Part shown: one piece after another, positions 1-7,891 of the stretch
Position numbering within the stretch: position 1 is the stretch's first letter
Layout of the letters: every line of letters starts with the position of its first letter
Source of the DNA: an uncultured Myxococcales bacterium
Lineage (GTDB): Bacteria; Myxococcota_A; UBA9042; DTJE01
Length of the DNA: 50,225 nucleotides
NCBI GenBank assembly: GCA_937975765.1
Contig: CALJUR010000038.1
Coordinates: 1 to 50,225 of the forward strand
Direction: 5' to 3'
Program-made: the position numbers and the translations under genes
The notes under the pieces: generated by a model
The model's database searches: none
Told to the model about the DNA's origin: nothing
What the model saw: only the letters and a program-made list of their open reading frames with translations

Positions 1-46
1 ACCACCGAGATCTACACTCTTTCCCTACACGACGCTCTTCCGATCT
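1..46 (+). other. Illumina sequencing adapter (contamination)
   Basis: These 46 bases match the 3' part of the Illumina TruSeq universal/P5 adapter. They include ACACTCTTTCCCTACACGAC and end in GCTCTTCCGATCT, the ligation junction. The composition is much more AT-rich than everything after it, and the bacterial sequence begins exactly behind the final T. This is an untrimmed library artefact at a contig end, not genomic DNA. Confidence 0.98.
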
Positions 47-142
47 CCGGACCAGCCCCGCCAGTTCGTCCAGCACCGCCGCCAGGATCCGCCCGGCCTC
101 GCGCATGCGGACCAGTTCCGCCTCGGTCTTCAGGACAATCAT
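47..142 (-). CDS. map: Methionine aminopeptidase type I, N-terminal fragment (partial)
   Basis: Only the first 32 codons are present, because the contig ends in adapter sequence. They read MIVLKTEAELVRMREAGRIL followed by AAVLDELAGLVR. This matches the start of type I methionine aminopeptidases (I-K-T/S-x-x-E-x-x-x-M-R-x-A-G-x-x-x-A), the cytosolic metalloenzyme that removes the initiator methionine from new proteins. The metal-binding part lies beyond the window. The gene is divergent from amrS, with about 80 bases between the two starts. The identification rests on a short stretch, but the motif spacing is characteristic. Confidence 0.72.
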
Positions 143-222
143 CGTGAACCTCGCTCGAACCGGGGGTACACTACGCCCAAGGAGCACTCCCCGCAAGGCA
201 CGGACCGGCCAGGAGGCGTTGA

Positions 223-1245
223 ATGCACGTGCCCGTCCTGCATCCCGCCCGCTTCTGGGAACCGTCCGAGGGGTCGTCGGTGCGGTGCCGCCTGTGCCCC
301 CACCAGTGCCTGGTCCCCGACGGCGGCGCGGGCACGTGCGGGGCGCGGGCCAACCGCGGCGGCAGCCTGTGGACGCGGGTCTACGGCAACATCGTCGCCC
401 TGCACGTGGACCCGGTCGAGAAGAAGCCGCTGTACCACTTCCTGCCGGACACGGCGATCCTCTCGGCCGGCACCACCGGCTGCAATCTCGCCTGCCGGTT
501 CTGCCAGAACTGGAGCCTGTCCCGGGCCGACCCGGGCGCGCCGCCCGAGGTGCACGCGGTCCCGCCGAAGCGCCTGGTGGAGGCCGCCGCCGCGTCGGGG
601 TGCCCGTCGATCGCCTTCACGTACAACGAGCCGACGATCCAGGCCGAGTACGTGATGGATGCCGCCGCGGAGGCGCACGCCGCCGGGCTGAAGACCGCGA
701 TGGTCACGAACGGCTACATCGCCAAGGCCGCGATCCCCGAGGTGTACCGGGACATCGACGCCGCGAACGTGGACCTGAAGGCGTTCGACGACGACTTCTA
801 CCGAACGGTCTGCGGCGGGTCGCTGGCGCCGGTGCTGGCCACGCTGGAGGCGCTGAAGGCCCGCGGCACCTGGGTCGAGATCACGACGCTGGTCATCCCC
901 GGCCTGAACGACCTGCCGGAGCGGATGCGCACCGAGGCCGCCTGGATCCGGGACCACCTGGGCCCGGACGTGCCGCTGCACCTGACCGCCTTCCACCCGG
1001 ACTACCGGATGCAGGACCGTCCGCCGACGCCGCCCGAGGCGCTGCGGGCGTGCAGGCTGGCGGCCCTGGACGAGGGCCTGCGGTACGTCTACGAGGGCAA
1101 CCTGGAGACCGACGCCCGGGACACCCGCTGCCCGACCTGCGGGACCGTCGTGATCCGCCGGGCGTGGACGGGGGTGCAGGAGATGGCGCTGCGCGAGGGC
1201 CGCTGCACGTCCTGCCACGCCGCCATCGCGGGTGTCTGGTCCTGA
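223..1245 (+). CDS. amrS: AmmeMemoRadiSam-system radical SAM enzyme (AmrS-like)
   Basis: A 340-residue radical SAM protein. The [4Fe-4S] motif CxxxCxxC is at C87, C91 and C94 (GCNLACRFCQNW). The N-terminus carries the family's CRLCPHQC...CGARxNxGG segment, with further cysteines at about 22-39. The C-terminus ends in two CxxC pairs (CPTCG and CTSCH) followed by AGVW, like a zinc ribbon. These features together mark the AmmeMemoRadiSam enzyme, related to pyruvate-formate-lyase activase. Its partners, the Memo-like and AMMECR1-like proteins, are not in the window and the exact substrate is unsettled. An AGGAGG sits 6 bases before the ATG, so the start is secure. It would act in the cytoplasm. 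Confidence 0.9.
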   Translation: MHVPVLHPARFWEPSEGSSVRCRLCPHQCLVPDGGAGTCGARANRGGSLWTRVYGNIVALHVDPVEKKPLYHFLPDTAILSAGTTGCNLACRFCQNWSLSRADPGAPPEVHAVPPKRLVEAAAASGCPSIAFTYNEPTIQAEYVMDAAAEAHAAGLKTAMVTNGYIAKAAIPEVYRDIDAANVDLKAFDDDFYRTVCGGSLAPVLATLEALKARGTWVEITTLVIPGLNDLPERMRTEAAWIRDHLGPDVPLHLTAFHPDYRMQDRPPTPPEALRACRLAALDEGLRYVYEGNLETDARDTRCPTCGTVVIRRAWTGVQEMALREGRCTSCHAAIAGVWS

Positions 1246-1333
1246 TGCCCCCCGCCTCCCCTCCACGTCGTTTTTTCGACGCCCCCGGCACGATGCGGTA
1301 TTCTCGGTCCGCCATCACGCGAAGGAGGGATCG

Positions 1334-2644
1334 ATGAAGTTCGGGGGAAGGCTCATCACGGCCGTGGCGCTGGGCGGGCTGATCGCGTTCACGGCCTGCG
1401 GAGGCGGGGACGGCGACAAGGACGAGTCGGGCGACGTCGGGGTGGACGTGCCGGCCGAGACGACGGCCGACGTTCCGGCGGAAGTGCCCGCGGACCTGCC
1501 CGTCGAGGCGATCGAGGAGGCCCAGTCCGATGTGCCCGCGGACCTGCCCCACCCGGACGACTCCGGCCAGGACCTCGCGGACCCCGGCGCCGACCCCGTG
1601 ACGCCGGACGAGACGCCGGTCGACGTGCCCGCGGAGGTCGCTCCGGACGCCCTGGAGGACGCCCCCGAGGACGTCGCGGCCGACACCCCGGCCGACACCG
1701 GCTGCGCCCCGCTGACCTGCGATCTGTACTGCCCGTTCGGCTTCCGGACCGGCGCGGACGGCTGCGAGGTCTGCGCGTGCCGCTGGTGCAACCAGGCCGA
1801 GGACTGCCTGTTGTCGATGCGCTGTGACAGCCCGGTCTGCGGCGCCGAGGGCGTCTGCCGTTGCGAGTGCGGCGAGGGCGAGGGCGCGGCCGACTACTAC
1901 TGCCCGGACGGCACCACCGTGCCCTGGTGCGCCTGCACCGGCCTGGGCGTCCGCTGCGTGGAGCATCCCGAGTACCAGTGCCCGACGCTGTGCCACGCAG
2001 ACCAGAAGGTCTCCCTGGCCTGCCCCGACGGCAGCACGCAGCCCTGGTGCGAATGCAAGGTACCGGACTGCGGCGTCCAGTGCGACCGCATCGGCACCGA
2101 GGACGAAGGCTGGTACGACACCTGCACCGACGCACTGCTGCTGAAGATGCCCTGCGTCAACTGCTCGGCGGCCTGCAAGGACATCGGCAGCAAGTCCGAG
2201 GGCTGGGTGGACAACTGCACCGGCTCGCTGATCACGTGGGCGATCTGCGCGCCGACCTGGAACTGCCAGGACGCGGCCACGGTGATGGCCGGCTGCACCG
2301 GTCCGGCGACCTGCCCGCAGGACCTCTCGGCCCCGTTCACGTGTCCCGACGGCTCCCAGGTGCCCTTCTGCGCGTGCACGGCCGGCAACGGCATGGACTG
2401 CAATCCCACGCCCTGGACGGCCTGCACGACGCCGCTGACCTGCACCGGCGAGGGCGGCTCGTTCAACCTGACCGGCGGCTTCGGGCAGTGCTGCCCCGGG
2501 TTCATCGACCTGAACGACCTGGCCTACACGCCGCCGGATCAGTGCTCCCCCGCGGACTGCGACTGCCACGTCTGCACCCAGTGCGGCGACGGCCTCTGCA
2601 CCCCCCCCGAGAACTGGTGCAACTGCCTGGCGGACTGCATGTAG
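1334..2644 (+). CDS. Stalked Cys-rich surface lipoprotein with repeated CPDG modules
   Basis: A 436-residue predicted lipoprotein. A signal peptide ends in LIAFTAC with lipidated C22. Residues 25-122 form an Asp/Pro/Ala/Val stalk made of repeated DVPAE, DLPAD and DVPAD units. The rest holds dozens of cysteines. Residues 124-149 look antistasin-like (CDLYCPFGF...GCEVCAC). Three copies of CPDGxxxPWCxC or CPDGxxxPFCxC lie near 190, 230 and 337, two copies of an EGWxDxC unit near 258 and 289, and CGDGxC...CNCxxDC at the end. The start is the ATG with GGAGG 5 bases upstream; an earlier in-frame ATG would block the signal peptide. The probable location is the outer surface, with disulfide-stabilised modules. 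No enzymatic motif was recognised. Confidence 0.85.
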   Translation: MKFGGRLITAVALGGLIAFTACGGGDGDKDESGDVGVDVPAETTADVPAEVPADLPVEAIEEAQSDVPADLPHPDDSGQDLADPGADPVTPDETPVDVPAEVAPDALEDAPEDVAADTPADTGCAPLTCDLYCPFGFRTGADGCEVCACRWCNQAEDCLLSMRCDSPVCGAEGVCRCECGEGEGAADYYCPDGTTVPWCACTGLGVRCVEHPEYQCPTLCHADQKVSLACPDGSTQPWCECKVPDCGVQCDRIGTEDEGWYDTCTDALLLKMPCVNCSAACKDIGSKSEGWVDNCTGSLITWAICAPTWNCQDAATVMAGCTGPATCPQDLSAPFTCPDGSQVPFCACTAGNGMDCNPTPWTACTTPLTCTGEGGSFNLTGGFGQCCPGFIDLNDLAYTPPDQCSPADCDCHVCTQCGDGLCTPPENWCNCLADCM

Positions 2645-2721
2645 TCCCGCGCCTTCGGGGCGGTCCCGCATTGCCTTCCGGCCGGCTCCGTGGCAATCTT
2701 CGAACCTTCGGAGGTGCCGGA

Positions 2722-3816
2722 ATGGACGAGCACGCGCATCTGTTCGCCCTGCTGCTGGCGGGCGGCAAGGGAACGCGCTTCTGGCCGCTGTCGCGCGAAG
2801 ACCACCCGAAGCAGTTGCTGAAACTGTTCTCGGACCGCACCCTGGTCGAGGAGACCTACGACCGCATCCGGCCGCTGGTCCCGAACGAGCGGGTGCTGGT
2901 CGCCACGTCGCTGGGCCTGGCCCCGCGGCTGATGGCGCTGTTCCCCGACATCCCCCGCCAGAACTTCATCATCGAGCCCGTCGCCCGGAACACGGCGCCC
3001 TGCATCGCGGTCGCCTCCCGCGTGGTGCGCGGCCGCGACCCGGAGGCGATCCTGGCGGTCCTGCCGTCGGACCACTTCGTGTCGGACGTGACCGGCTTCC
3101 TGGACATCATGGCCTGCGCGGAACAGCATGCCGCCCGCGGCCGCATCGTCACGCTGGGCATCACCCCGACCCACCCGGAAACGGGCTACGGGTACATCCG
3201 GTTCGGCGAGTTCGAGCAGGACCCGGATCACCCCGAGGCCCGGCACCGGGCACGGTCGATCCAGGCCTTCGTCGAGAAGCCCGACCACGCGACGGCGGTG
3301 TCGTACCTGAAGGCGGGCCGCTACCTGTGGAACGGCGGGCTGTTCATCTTCCGGGCCGACGTGATGCTGGACAAGGTGCGCACCCACCTGCCGGTGCTGG
3401 CCGACGGCGTCGATGCGCTGGCGGCGCTGGGGGCCGCGGCACCCGAGTCCGACGAGGTGCTGCGCGTCTGGTCCGACATGCCGTCCATCAGCATCGACTA
3501 CGGCGTGATGGAGAAGGCCGAGGGACTGTGCGTGATCCCCGCGTCCTTCGGCTGGTCCGACGTCGGCACGTGGCGCGCGCTGACCGCCTTCCCGACCGAC
3601 GAGAACGAGAACTTCGTCTTCGGGCGCGTGCTGGCCGTGGACTCGCACCAGAACGTGCTGTACTCCTCGGCGGGCCTGCTGGCCACGCTGGGCATCGAGA
3701 ACATGGTCGTGGTCGTGACGCGGGGCGCCGTGCTGGTGTGCCCGGCCGACCGCACCCAGGACGTCAAGCTGCTGGTCGAGGAGTTGAAGAACCGCAACCA
3801 GACCGAGTACCTGTGA
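2722..3816 (+). CDS. manC: Mannose-1-phosphate guanylyltransferase
   Basis: A 364-residue nucleotidyltransferase that makes GDP-mannose from mannose-1-phosphate and GTP in the cytoplasm. The pyrophosphorylase signature LLAGGKGTRFWPLSR lies at residues 8-22, followed by PKQLL. The sugar-binding FVEKP comes at mid-protein, then NGGLFIF and SIDYGVMEK, and F-G-W-S-D-V-G-T near residue 275. The length equals the GT domain alone, without the phosphomannose isomerase fusion seen in some ManC proteins. The ATG follows GGAGG by 7 bases. The preceding step is probably catalysed by manB at 17158, encoded apart from this gene. Confidence 0.93.
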   Translation: MDEHAHLFALLLAGGKGTRFWPLSREDHPKQLLKLFSDRTLVEETYDRIRPLVPNERVLVATSLGLAPRLMALFPDIPRQNFIIEPVARNTAPCIAVASRVVRGRDPEAILAVLPSDHFVSDVTGFLDIMACAEQHAARGRIVTLGITPTHPETGYGYIRFGEFEQDPDHPEARHRARSIQAFVEKPDHATAVSYLKAGRYLWNGGLFIFRADVMLDKVRTHLPVLADGVDALAALGAAAPESDEVLRVWSDMPSISIDYGVMEKAEGLCVIPASFGWSDVGTWRALTAFPTDENENFVFGRVLAVDSHQNVLYSSAGLLATLGIENMVVVVTRGAVLVCPADRTQDVKLLVEELKNRNQTEYL

Positions 3817-3880
3817 CGCAGGCATCGCAGGCCGGCCCGCGCCGTCGGGACCGGTTCGGCATTCCCCCCGGGAGGCCAGG

Positions 3881-4939
3881 ATGAAGGTCGCGTTGATCGG
3901 GCTGCCGCAGAGCGGCAAGACCACCATGTTCCGGGCGCTGACGGGCGCCGGCGGGCACCGCGAGAAGGGCGCGCTGAACCTGGGCGTCGTGAAGGTGCCG
4001 GACGCGCGGGTCGACCGGCTGGCCGAGATCTACCAGCCGAAGAAGAAGGTCTATGCCGTCATCGAGGTGGTCGAGGCGAACGCCCCGCACGCCTCCGAGA
4101 AGAAGGCCGGCCAGTCCGCGCTGGATGCCGCCTTCCTGAACCTGGTCAAGCCGATGGACGCCTTCCTGCTGGTGGCGCGCGCCTTCGACGAGGAGGGGCT
4201 GTGCGACCCGCGAGCCGACGCGGACACGATCCTGTCGGAGATGCAGCTGGCGGACCTGATGGTGCTGGAGTCGCGGCTGGAGCGCGACGGGCAGGACCGC
4301 GGGAAGGGCAAGCCCGGCATGCCGGTCGAGGAGCGCGAGGCGCTGCTGAAGTGCCAGGCGCTGCTGAACGGCGGCGGGCGGGTGGCCGACGACCCCGTGC
4401 TGGCGGGAAACGTGCTGCTGCGGACCTACGCGTTCCTGACGGCGAAACCGGTGATCGTCGTGGCGAACGTGGCCGAGGGCGACGCGGCGGCGAACCGGGC
4501 GGCGGTGCTGTCCCGATACCACCTTCCGGTGTCAGGCCTGCCGACGTTCTCGTGCTGCGCGCAGGTCGAGGCGGAAATCCAGGAACTGCCCGAGGAGGAG
4601 CGCCCCGAGTTCATGGAGGCGATGGGGATCCAGGAGCCGGCGCTGAACGTGGTCATCCGCGAGGTCTACGAGGCGCTGGGGCTGATGTCCTTCCTGACGT
4701 CCGGCGAGGACGAGTGCCGCGCCTGGACGATCCGCCGCGGCACCCCCGCCCCGCAGGCCGCCGGCGCCGTGCACAGCGACATCGAGAAGGGCTTCATCCG
4801 GGCCGAGGTCATCGCCTACGACGAGTTCATCGCGCTGGGGTCCGAGGCCGCCGCCAAGAAGGCCGGCAAGTACCGCCTGGAGGGCCGCGACTACGTCGTC
4901 CAGGACGGCGACATCGTGCACTTCCGGTTCAACGTGTAG
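3881..4939 (+). CDS. YchF-type P-loop ATPase/GTPase with DUF933 (TGS-like) domain
   Basis: A 352-residue Obg-like P-loop protein. The G1 loop at residues 7-15 reads GLPQSGKTT, where typical YchF has GLPNVGKST. The G4-equivalent NVAE replaces NKxD, which in YchF shifts specificity from GTP to ATP. The C-terminal 80 residues are the DUF933/TGS-like domain (TSGEDECRAWTIRRGTPAPQ, then EKGFIRAEV and DIVHFRFNV). YchF proteins bind ribosomes and influence stress responses. The altered P-loop and slightly short length suggest a divergent paralog rather than the canonical housekeeping copy. GGAGG precedes the ATG by 5 bases. Confidence 0.85.
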   Translation: MKVALIGLPQSGKTTMFRALTGAGGHREKGALNLGVVKVPDARVDRLAEIYQPKKKVYAVIEVVEANAPHASEKKAGQSALDAAFLNLVKPMDAFLLVARAFDEEGLCDPRADADTILSEMQLADLMVLESRLERDGQDRGKGKPGMPVEEREALLKCQALLNGGGRVADDPVLAGNVLLRTYAFLTAKPVIVVANVAEGDAAANRAAVLSRYHLPVSGLPTFSCCAQVEAEIQELPEEERPEFMEAMGIQEPALNVVIREVYEALGLMSFLTSGEDECRAWTIRRGTPAPQAAGAVHSDIEKGFIRAEVIAYDEFIALGSEAAAKKAGKYRLEGRDYVVQDGDIVHFRFNV

Positions 4940-4958
4940 CCCTGCCCGGCGCCGGTCC

Positions 4959-5411
4959 TCAAACCGCGCCCCGTTCCAGATCCTTCAACTCGGCCCGCAG
5001 GAAGAGGTTCCAGGCCGATCGCTCCAGGGCATCCCGGGTCATTTCCACCACCCGGTTCTGCTCGAAGATCAACTGCAGCAGCGCCTTTACGGGAAGCATC
5101 TGTTCCGTGGCGTCCAGCGACAGGTCCACGCTCTTCATCGACCAGTCGGGGCAGATGCGGCTGAAGGTGCCGAACTCCTCCGAAAGCACCATCACGTTGC
5201 AGTGACGAGGGTCGGCCCGGATGTTCTCGAAGAGATCGTCGATGGCCTTGCGCGGGCCCTCGATGATCTGGAAGAAGAGATCGCCGGTGGCCAGCAGCAT
5301 CCCCGTGATGTCGTTCTTCCGGTTGTGCTCGGCCGCGTTCCTGGCCAGTTCCTCGATCGCGGAAGGCAGCATCGGCTGGCGGAACCGGGACACGTACCGA
5401 ATGCGCTTCAT
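4959..5411 (-). CDS. BLUF-domain blue-light sensor protein
   Basis: A 150-residue protein whose first ~95 residues are a BLUF domain (blue light sensing using FAD). The flavin-switch residues are all present: Tyr6 (RIRYVSR), Asn30 (EHNRKNDITGML), Gln48 (FFQIIEGP), plus Trp90 and Met92 (PDWSMK). NDITGMLL and DPRH are family hallmarks. The remaining ~55 residues look helical with no recognised output domain, so signalling is probably by protein-protein contact as in short BLUF proteins. It is soluble and cytoplasmic. The gene is convergent with the ychF-like gene and has no obvious partner. It implies response to light in an organism that shows no photosynthesis gene here. Confidence 0.92.
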   Translation of the reverse strand: MKRIRYVSRFRQPMLPSAIEELARNAAEHNRKNDITGMLLATGDLFFQIIEGPRKAIDDLFENIRADPRHCNVMVLSEEFGTFSRICPDWSMKSVDLSLDATEQMLPVKALLQLIFEQNRVVEMTRDALERSAWNLFLRAELKDLERGAV

Positions 5412-5495
5412 CTGGGACTCCTGCCGGGTGGGACCGGAAGTCTATCACGGAAGACGCGGGCCAGATCAGCCCGCGGACGGGCAGCCCGGCCCCGT

Positions 5496-6629
5496 TCACG
5501 GCTTCGTTGCGACCCGGACGCGACCGGCGGCCTCGTCCGCCTGCATGGCCTCTCCGGTCAGGAACGCGTCCATTTCCGCATCGCCCAGCAGGTGCCTGCG
5601 CAGGAACGCCACGGTCGTCCGCCGGGTCAGCATCCGCACCCAGGCGGGATCCGAAGTCCCCTCGTTGCACACCAGGCAGGGAAGGCCGCAGTCGGGGTCG
5701 TCGACCCACGCCATGTGGTTCGCGCCGGCCACCGTCACCTGGATGGCGGGAGGCTTCGCCGCCTCGAACACGGCCTGGAAGTTCTGGCCGGCCGGTGCGC
5801 ACGCCTGCCCGTAGGGACCCGGAACGGCGTCCGTGGTCTCGCCCAGCACGACCAGCGGAACGTCCACCACGGGCGCGGGATCCGGTTCGCTGCCGGGTGC
5901 CCCCCCGACGACCGGGTCCCAGCCGACGACGGCCTTCACGCGCGGGTCGATCGTCGCGGCCAGGAGACTGACCTTGCCGCCCAGCGAGTGGCCCGCGGTC
6001 GCGACCCTTTCGACGTCCAGCCGGTCCGCGAGTCCGCTCTGCGGGGACGCGACCCAGTCGATGATCCTCGACACGTCCTCGGCGAGGTGCGCATGGACCA
6101 TCTTGAACGAACTCTCCGAGTAGTTCTGGAGCACGACGACGAAACCCCACGATGCGAGGTGCCGGCAGTACGAGTCGTAGCTGGACTTGTCCGTGCCGAA
6201 GCCGGGGGACAGCACGACCAGGGGGAACGGCCCCGCCCCGGTGGTGACGCCCCCGTCCGGGGACGGCGTGCACACGGTCGCCACGACCTCCCGTTCGCCA
6301 CCGCCGGGAATCGGCACGGTGTCGGCGTGGGTCGATGCAAGCGCCCCGGCAGCCCCCGGACCCTCCACCGGGGGCGGCACGTCCGCGTCCCCGCCCGCTT
6401 CCTCGCCGGCGTCGCCCTGGCCCTCGTCCTCGGCATCGCCGACGTCCGGCGCGCCCGGGTCGGCGCCAGACCCGTCGCCCGCGTCCGCGTCCACGGGACC
6501 GGGATCCCCCGCCTCCTCGGCAGCGTCCGTCGCCGGGTCGGCCGCGGATCCCCCGTCCGCGGAGCACCCCGCCATCGACACGAGGACCGCGCACCCGGCC
6601 AGCATCCACGTCCGCGTCATCCTTCTCAT
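5496..6629 (-). CDS. Chlorophyllase-like alpha/beta-hydrolase lipoprotein
   Basis: A 377-residue predicted lipoprotein (VSMAGC, lipidated C22) with an acidic Asp/Ala/Gly linker at 24-90 and then an alpha/beta-hydrolase domain. The nucleophile elbow is GHSLGG with Ser215; likely partners are Asp238 (GWDPV) and His305 (GANHM). The order and surroundings resemble plant chlorophyllases: GHSxGGK, an IxGxDPV-like strand, CAPxGxN, a His in a GH/NH turn and a final VAFLRRHLLGD. These enzymes cleave long-chain alcohol esters such as phytyl esters, but the substrate here is unknown. Its ATG overlaps the stop of the kinase-like gene upstream (ATGA), so the two are translationally coupled. A secreted PAF-acetylhydrolase- or cutinase-like esterase is the alternative. 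Confidence 0.82.
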   Translation of the reverse strand: MRRMTRTWMLAGCAVLVSMAGCSADGGSAADPATDAAEEAGDPGPVDADAGDGSGADPGAPDVGDAEDEGQGDAGEEAGGDADVPPPVEGPGAAGALASTHADTVPIPGGGEREVVATVCTPSPDGGVTTGAGPFPLVVLSPGFGTDKSSYDSYCRHLASWGFVVVLQNYSESSFKMVHAHLAEDVSRIIDWVASPQSGLADRLDVERVATAGHSLGGKVSLLAATIDPRVKAVVGWDPVVGGAPGSEPDPAPVVDVPLVVLGETTDAVPGPYGQACAPAGQNFQAVFEAAKPPAIQVTVAGANHMAWVDDPDCGLPCLVCNEGTSDPAWVRMLTRRTTVAFLRRHLLGDAEMDAFLTGEAMQADEAAGRVRVATKP

Positions 6630-7246
6630 GCGAACACCATCCACAGGACCGCGCCCGAACCCACGGGCACGGTCACGTTGTCGTCCACGGCGAACGACAG
6701 CAACTCGGCCGCCGCGCCCGCCACCCCGGCGACGCCGCCCCAGGCCAGCGCCTGCGCCGCGCCGTCGCCGTAGGCCACCCATCGGAACATCGCCACCGAC
6801 GCCACGGACGCGGCCACGAACGCCAGCGTCCCCTGCAGCGTCCGCGTCCCCGCGATCCTCACCGTGCCGTATCGGATGCCCACCACGGTCGACAGCGCGT
6901 CCCCGAACCCCAGGGTCAGGCACGCCGCCTCCACGACCTCCCGCGGGTACAGCACCAGGGTCGCCAGCACCCCGACGCCGAACCAGAACCCCCCGGAGAC
7001 GCGGTCCGCCTCGTGGGGCCGGATCATCCGGCCGAAGACCGGGTGCCGCAGGATCTCGGCGCGCGTCCCGGGACGCACCAGCCGCAGCGCCTCGCCGATC
7101 CCGAACATCGCCGTCAGCACCCCCACCGCCACGATCGCGACGGTGCGCGGCACGACCGCGTGGTACGCGATCACGCCCCACAGCGCGTTGAAGGCGTGGA
7201 ACGCCTGGCGGCACGCCACCCGCCGGAACGGTTCGGCTGCCGTCAC
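6626..7246 (-). CDS. Polyprenol/phytol/dolichol kinase family membrane protein
   Basis: A 206-residue protein with several hydrophobic helices. It resembles the small bacterial 'diacylglycerol/polyprenol kinase' proteins related to dolichol kinase and phytol kinase VTE5. Evidence is an N-terminal RQAFHAFNALWG (R..H..N motif), EALRL after the second helix, and the nucleotide-binding-type stretch GFGDALSTVVGIRYG at about 135-150 followed by GTRTLQGTLAF, in place of the usual KSxEGS. Members phosphorylate isoprenoid alcohols with CTP or ATP. The GTG start overlaps the upstream stop (GTGA) and the stop overlaps the hydrolase start (ATGA). It sits in the inner membrane. The substrate cannot be told from sequence alone. 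Confidence 0.75.
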   Translation of the reverse strand: MTAAEPFRRVACRQAFHAFNALWGVIAYHAVVPRTVAIVAVGVLTAMFGIGEALRLVRPGTRAEILRHPVFGRMIRPHEADRVSGGFWFGVGVLATLVLYPREVVEAACLTLGFGDALSTVVGIRYGTVRIAGTRTLQGTLAFVAASVASVAMFRWVAYGDGAAQALAWGGVAGVAGAAAELLSFAVDDNVTVPVGSGAVLWMVFA

Positions 7247-7782
7247 GGCGCCCCCCGGAACGTCGCCACCCACAGGATCGCGTCCAGGATGCCGGTCTGG
7301 AAGAAGAAGAAAAACGTCCCCGCGACGGCCGCGACCCAGTGCGCCGTCGCGACGCGCGGCTCGATGGTCGCGACCGCGATCCCCGCGAGGACGGAACCGA
7401 TCGCGGTGGTCCACAGGCCGATCCGGATCGCCCACCACAGCCATTCGCCGCCGGCATCGGCGAACCGCAGCGTCAGCGGCATCCACAGCGCGGAGGGCAC
7501 GAGGATCAGCAGGAAGGGGACCAGCAGGGCCGCGTAAGGCAGGCCGAACGCCAGCCGCGTCGCGCCCGGGTCCACGCGGAACAGCAGGTAGGTGGCGAAC
7601 ACGATGTACCCCAGGGCGGCCGGGATCATCGACAGGCCGTACCACGGCCGCCACGACGCGGGCACCGCCCCCCACAGCGCGGCGCCCGGCGCCGGATGCG
7701 TCGCCACGCCCCACGCGTACGACCCGAGGACCGCGATCCCGCCGACGACGTTCACGGCCAGGAGAAGGTTGCGCGCGCTCAC
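7243..7782 (-). CDS. Five-helix integral membrane protein, function unknown
   Basis: A 179-residue protein with about five hydrophobic segments. Notable stretches are WYGLSMIPAALGYIVF, ILVPSALWMPLT and a very Phe-rich FFFFFQTGILDAILW near the C-terminus. The start chosen is the GTG at 7782, because GGAGG lies 9 bases before it (7792-7796); the longer reading from 7839 adds 19 residues with no ribosome site. It is the first gene of a three-gene operon and overlaps the kinase-like gene by 4 bases. The length and helix count recall TspO, but the TspO tryptophan/proline signature is missing. No family was recognised. Confidence 0.7.
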   Translation of the reverse strand: MSARNLLLAVNVVGGIAVLGSYAWGVATHPAPGAALWGAVPASWRPWYGLSMIPAALGYIVFATYLLFRVDPGATRLAFGLPYAALLVPFLLILVPSALWMPLTLRFADAGGEWLWWAIRIGLWTTAIGSVLAGIAVATIEPRVATAHWVAAVAGTFFFFFQTGILDAILWVATFRGAP

Positions 7783-7791
7783 GGTGCCCGG

Positions 7792-7796
7792 CCTCC
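7792..7796 (-). promoter_or_regulatory. Ribosome binding site deciding the 7782 start
   Basis: GGAGG on the minus strand, 9 bases before GTG 7782. There is no comparable site before the more upstream ATGs. Confidence 0.6.
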
Positions 7797-7811
7797 ATGT
7801 CATTTGACGAA

Positions 7812-7839
7812 AGGATGGCATCCGGACATCCGTTGTCAA
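7812..7839 (-). promoter_or_regulatory. Promoter for the membrane protein-kinase-hydrolase operon
   Basis: On the minus strand, TTGACA (7839-7834), 16 bases and CATCCT (7817-7812), about 30 bases before the GTG at 7782. Confidence 0.6.
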
Positions 7840-7891
7840 GGTTGGCGCCCGGGCCGCCTGGCCCGGGGAACGCGGGAAGCGGGGGGCCGGA

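Noticed and set aside
7243..7782. TspO-type tetrapyrrole-binding protein
   Set aside because: The length and five helices fit, and the neighbour is chlorophyllase-like, but the TspO Trp/Pro signature motifs are missing.
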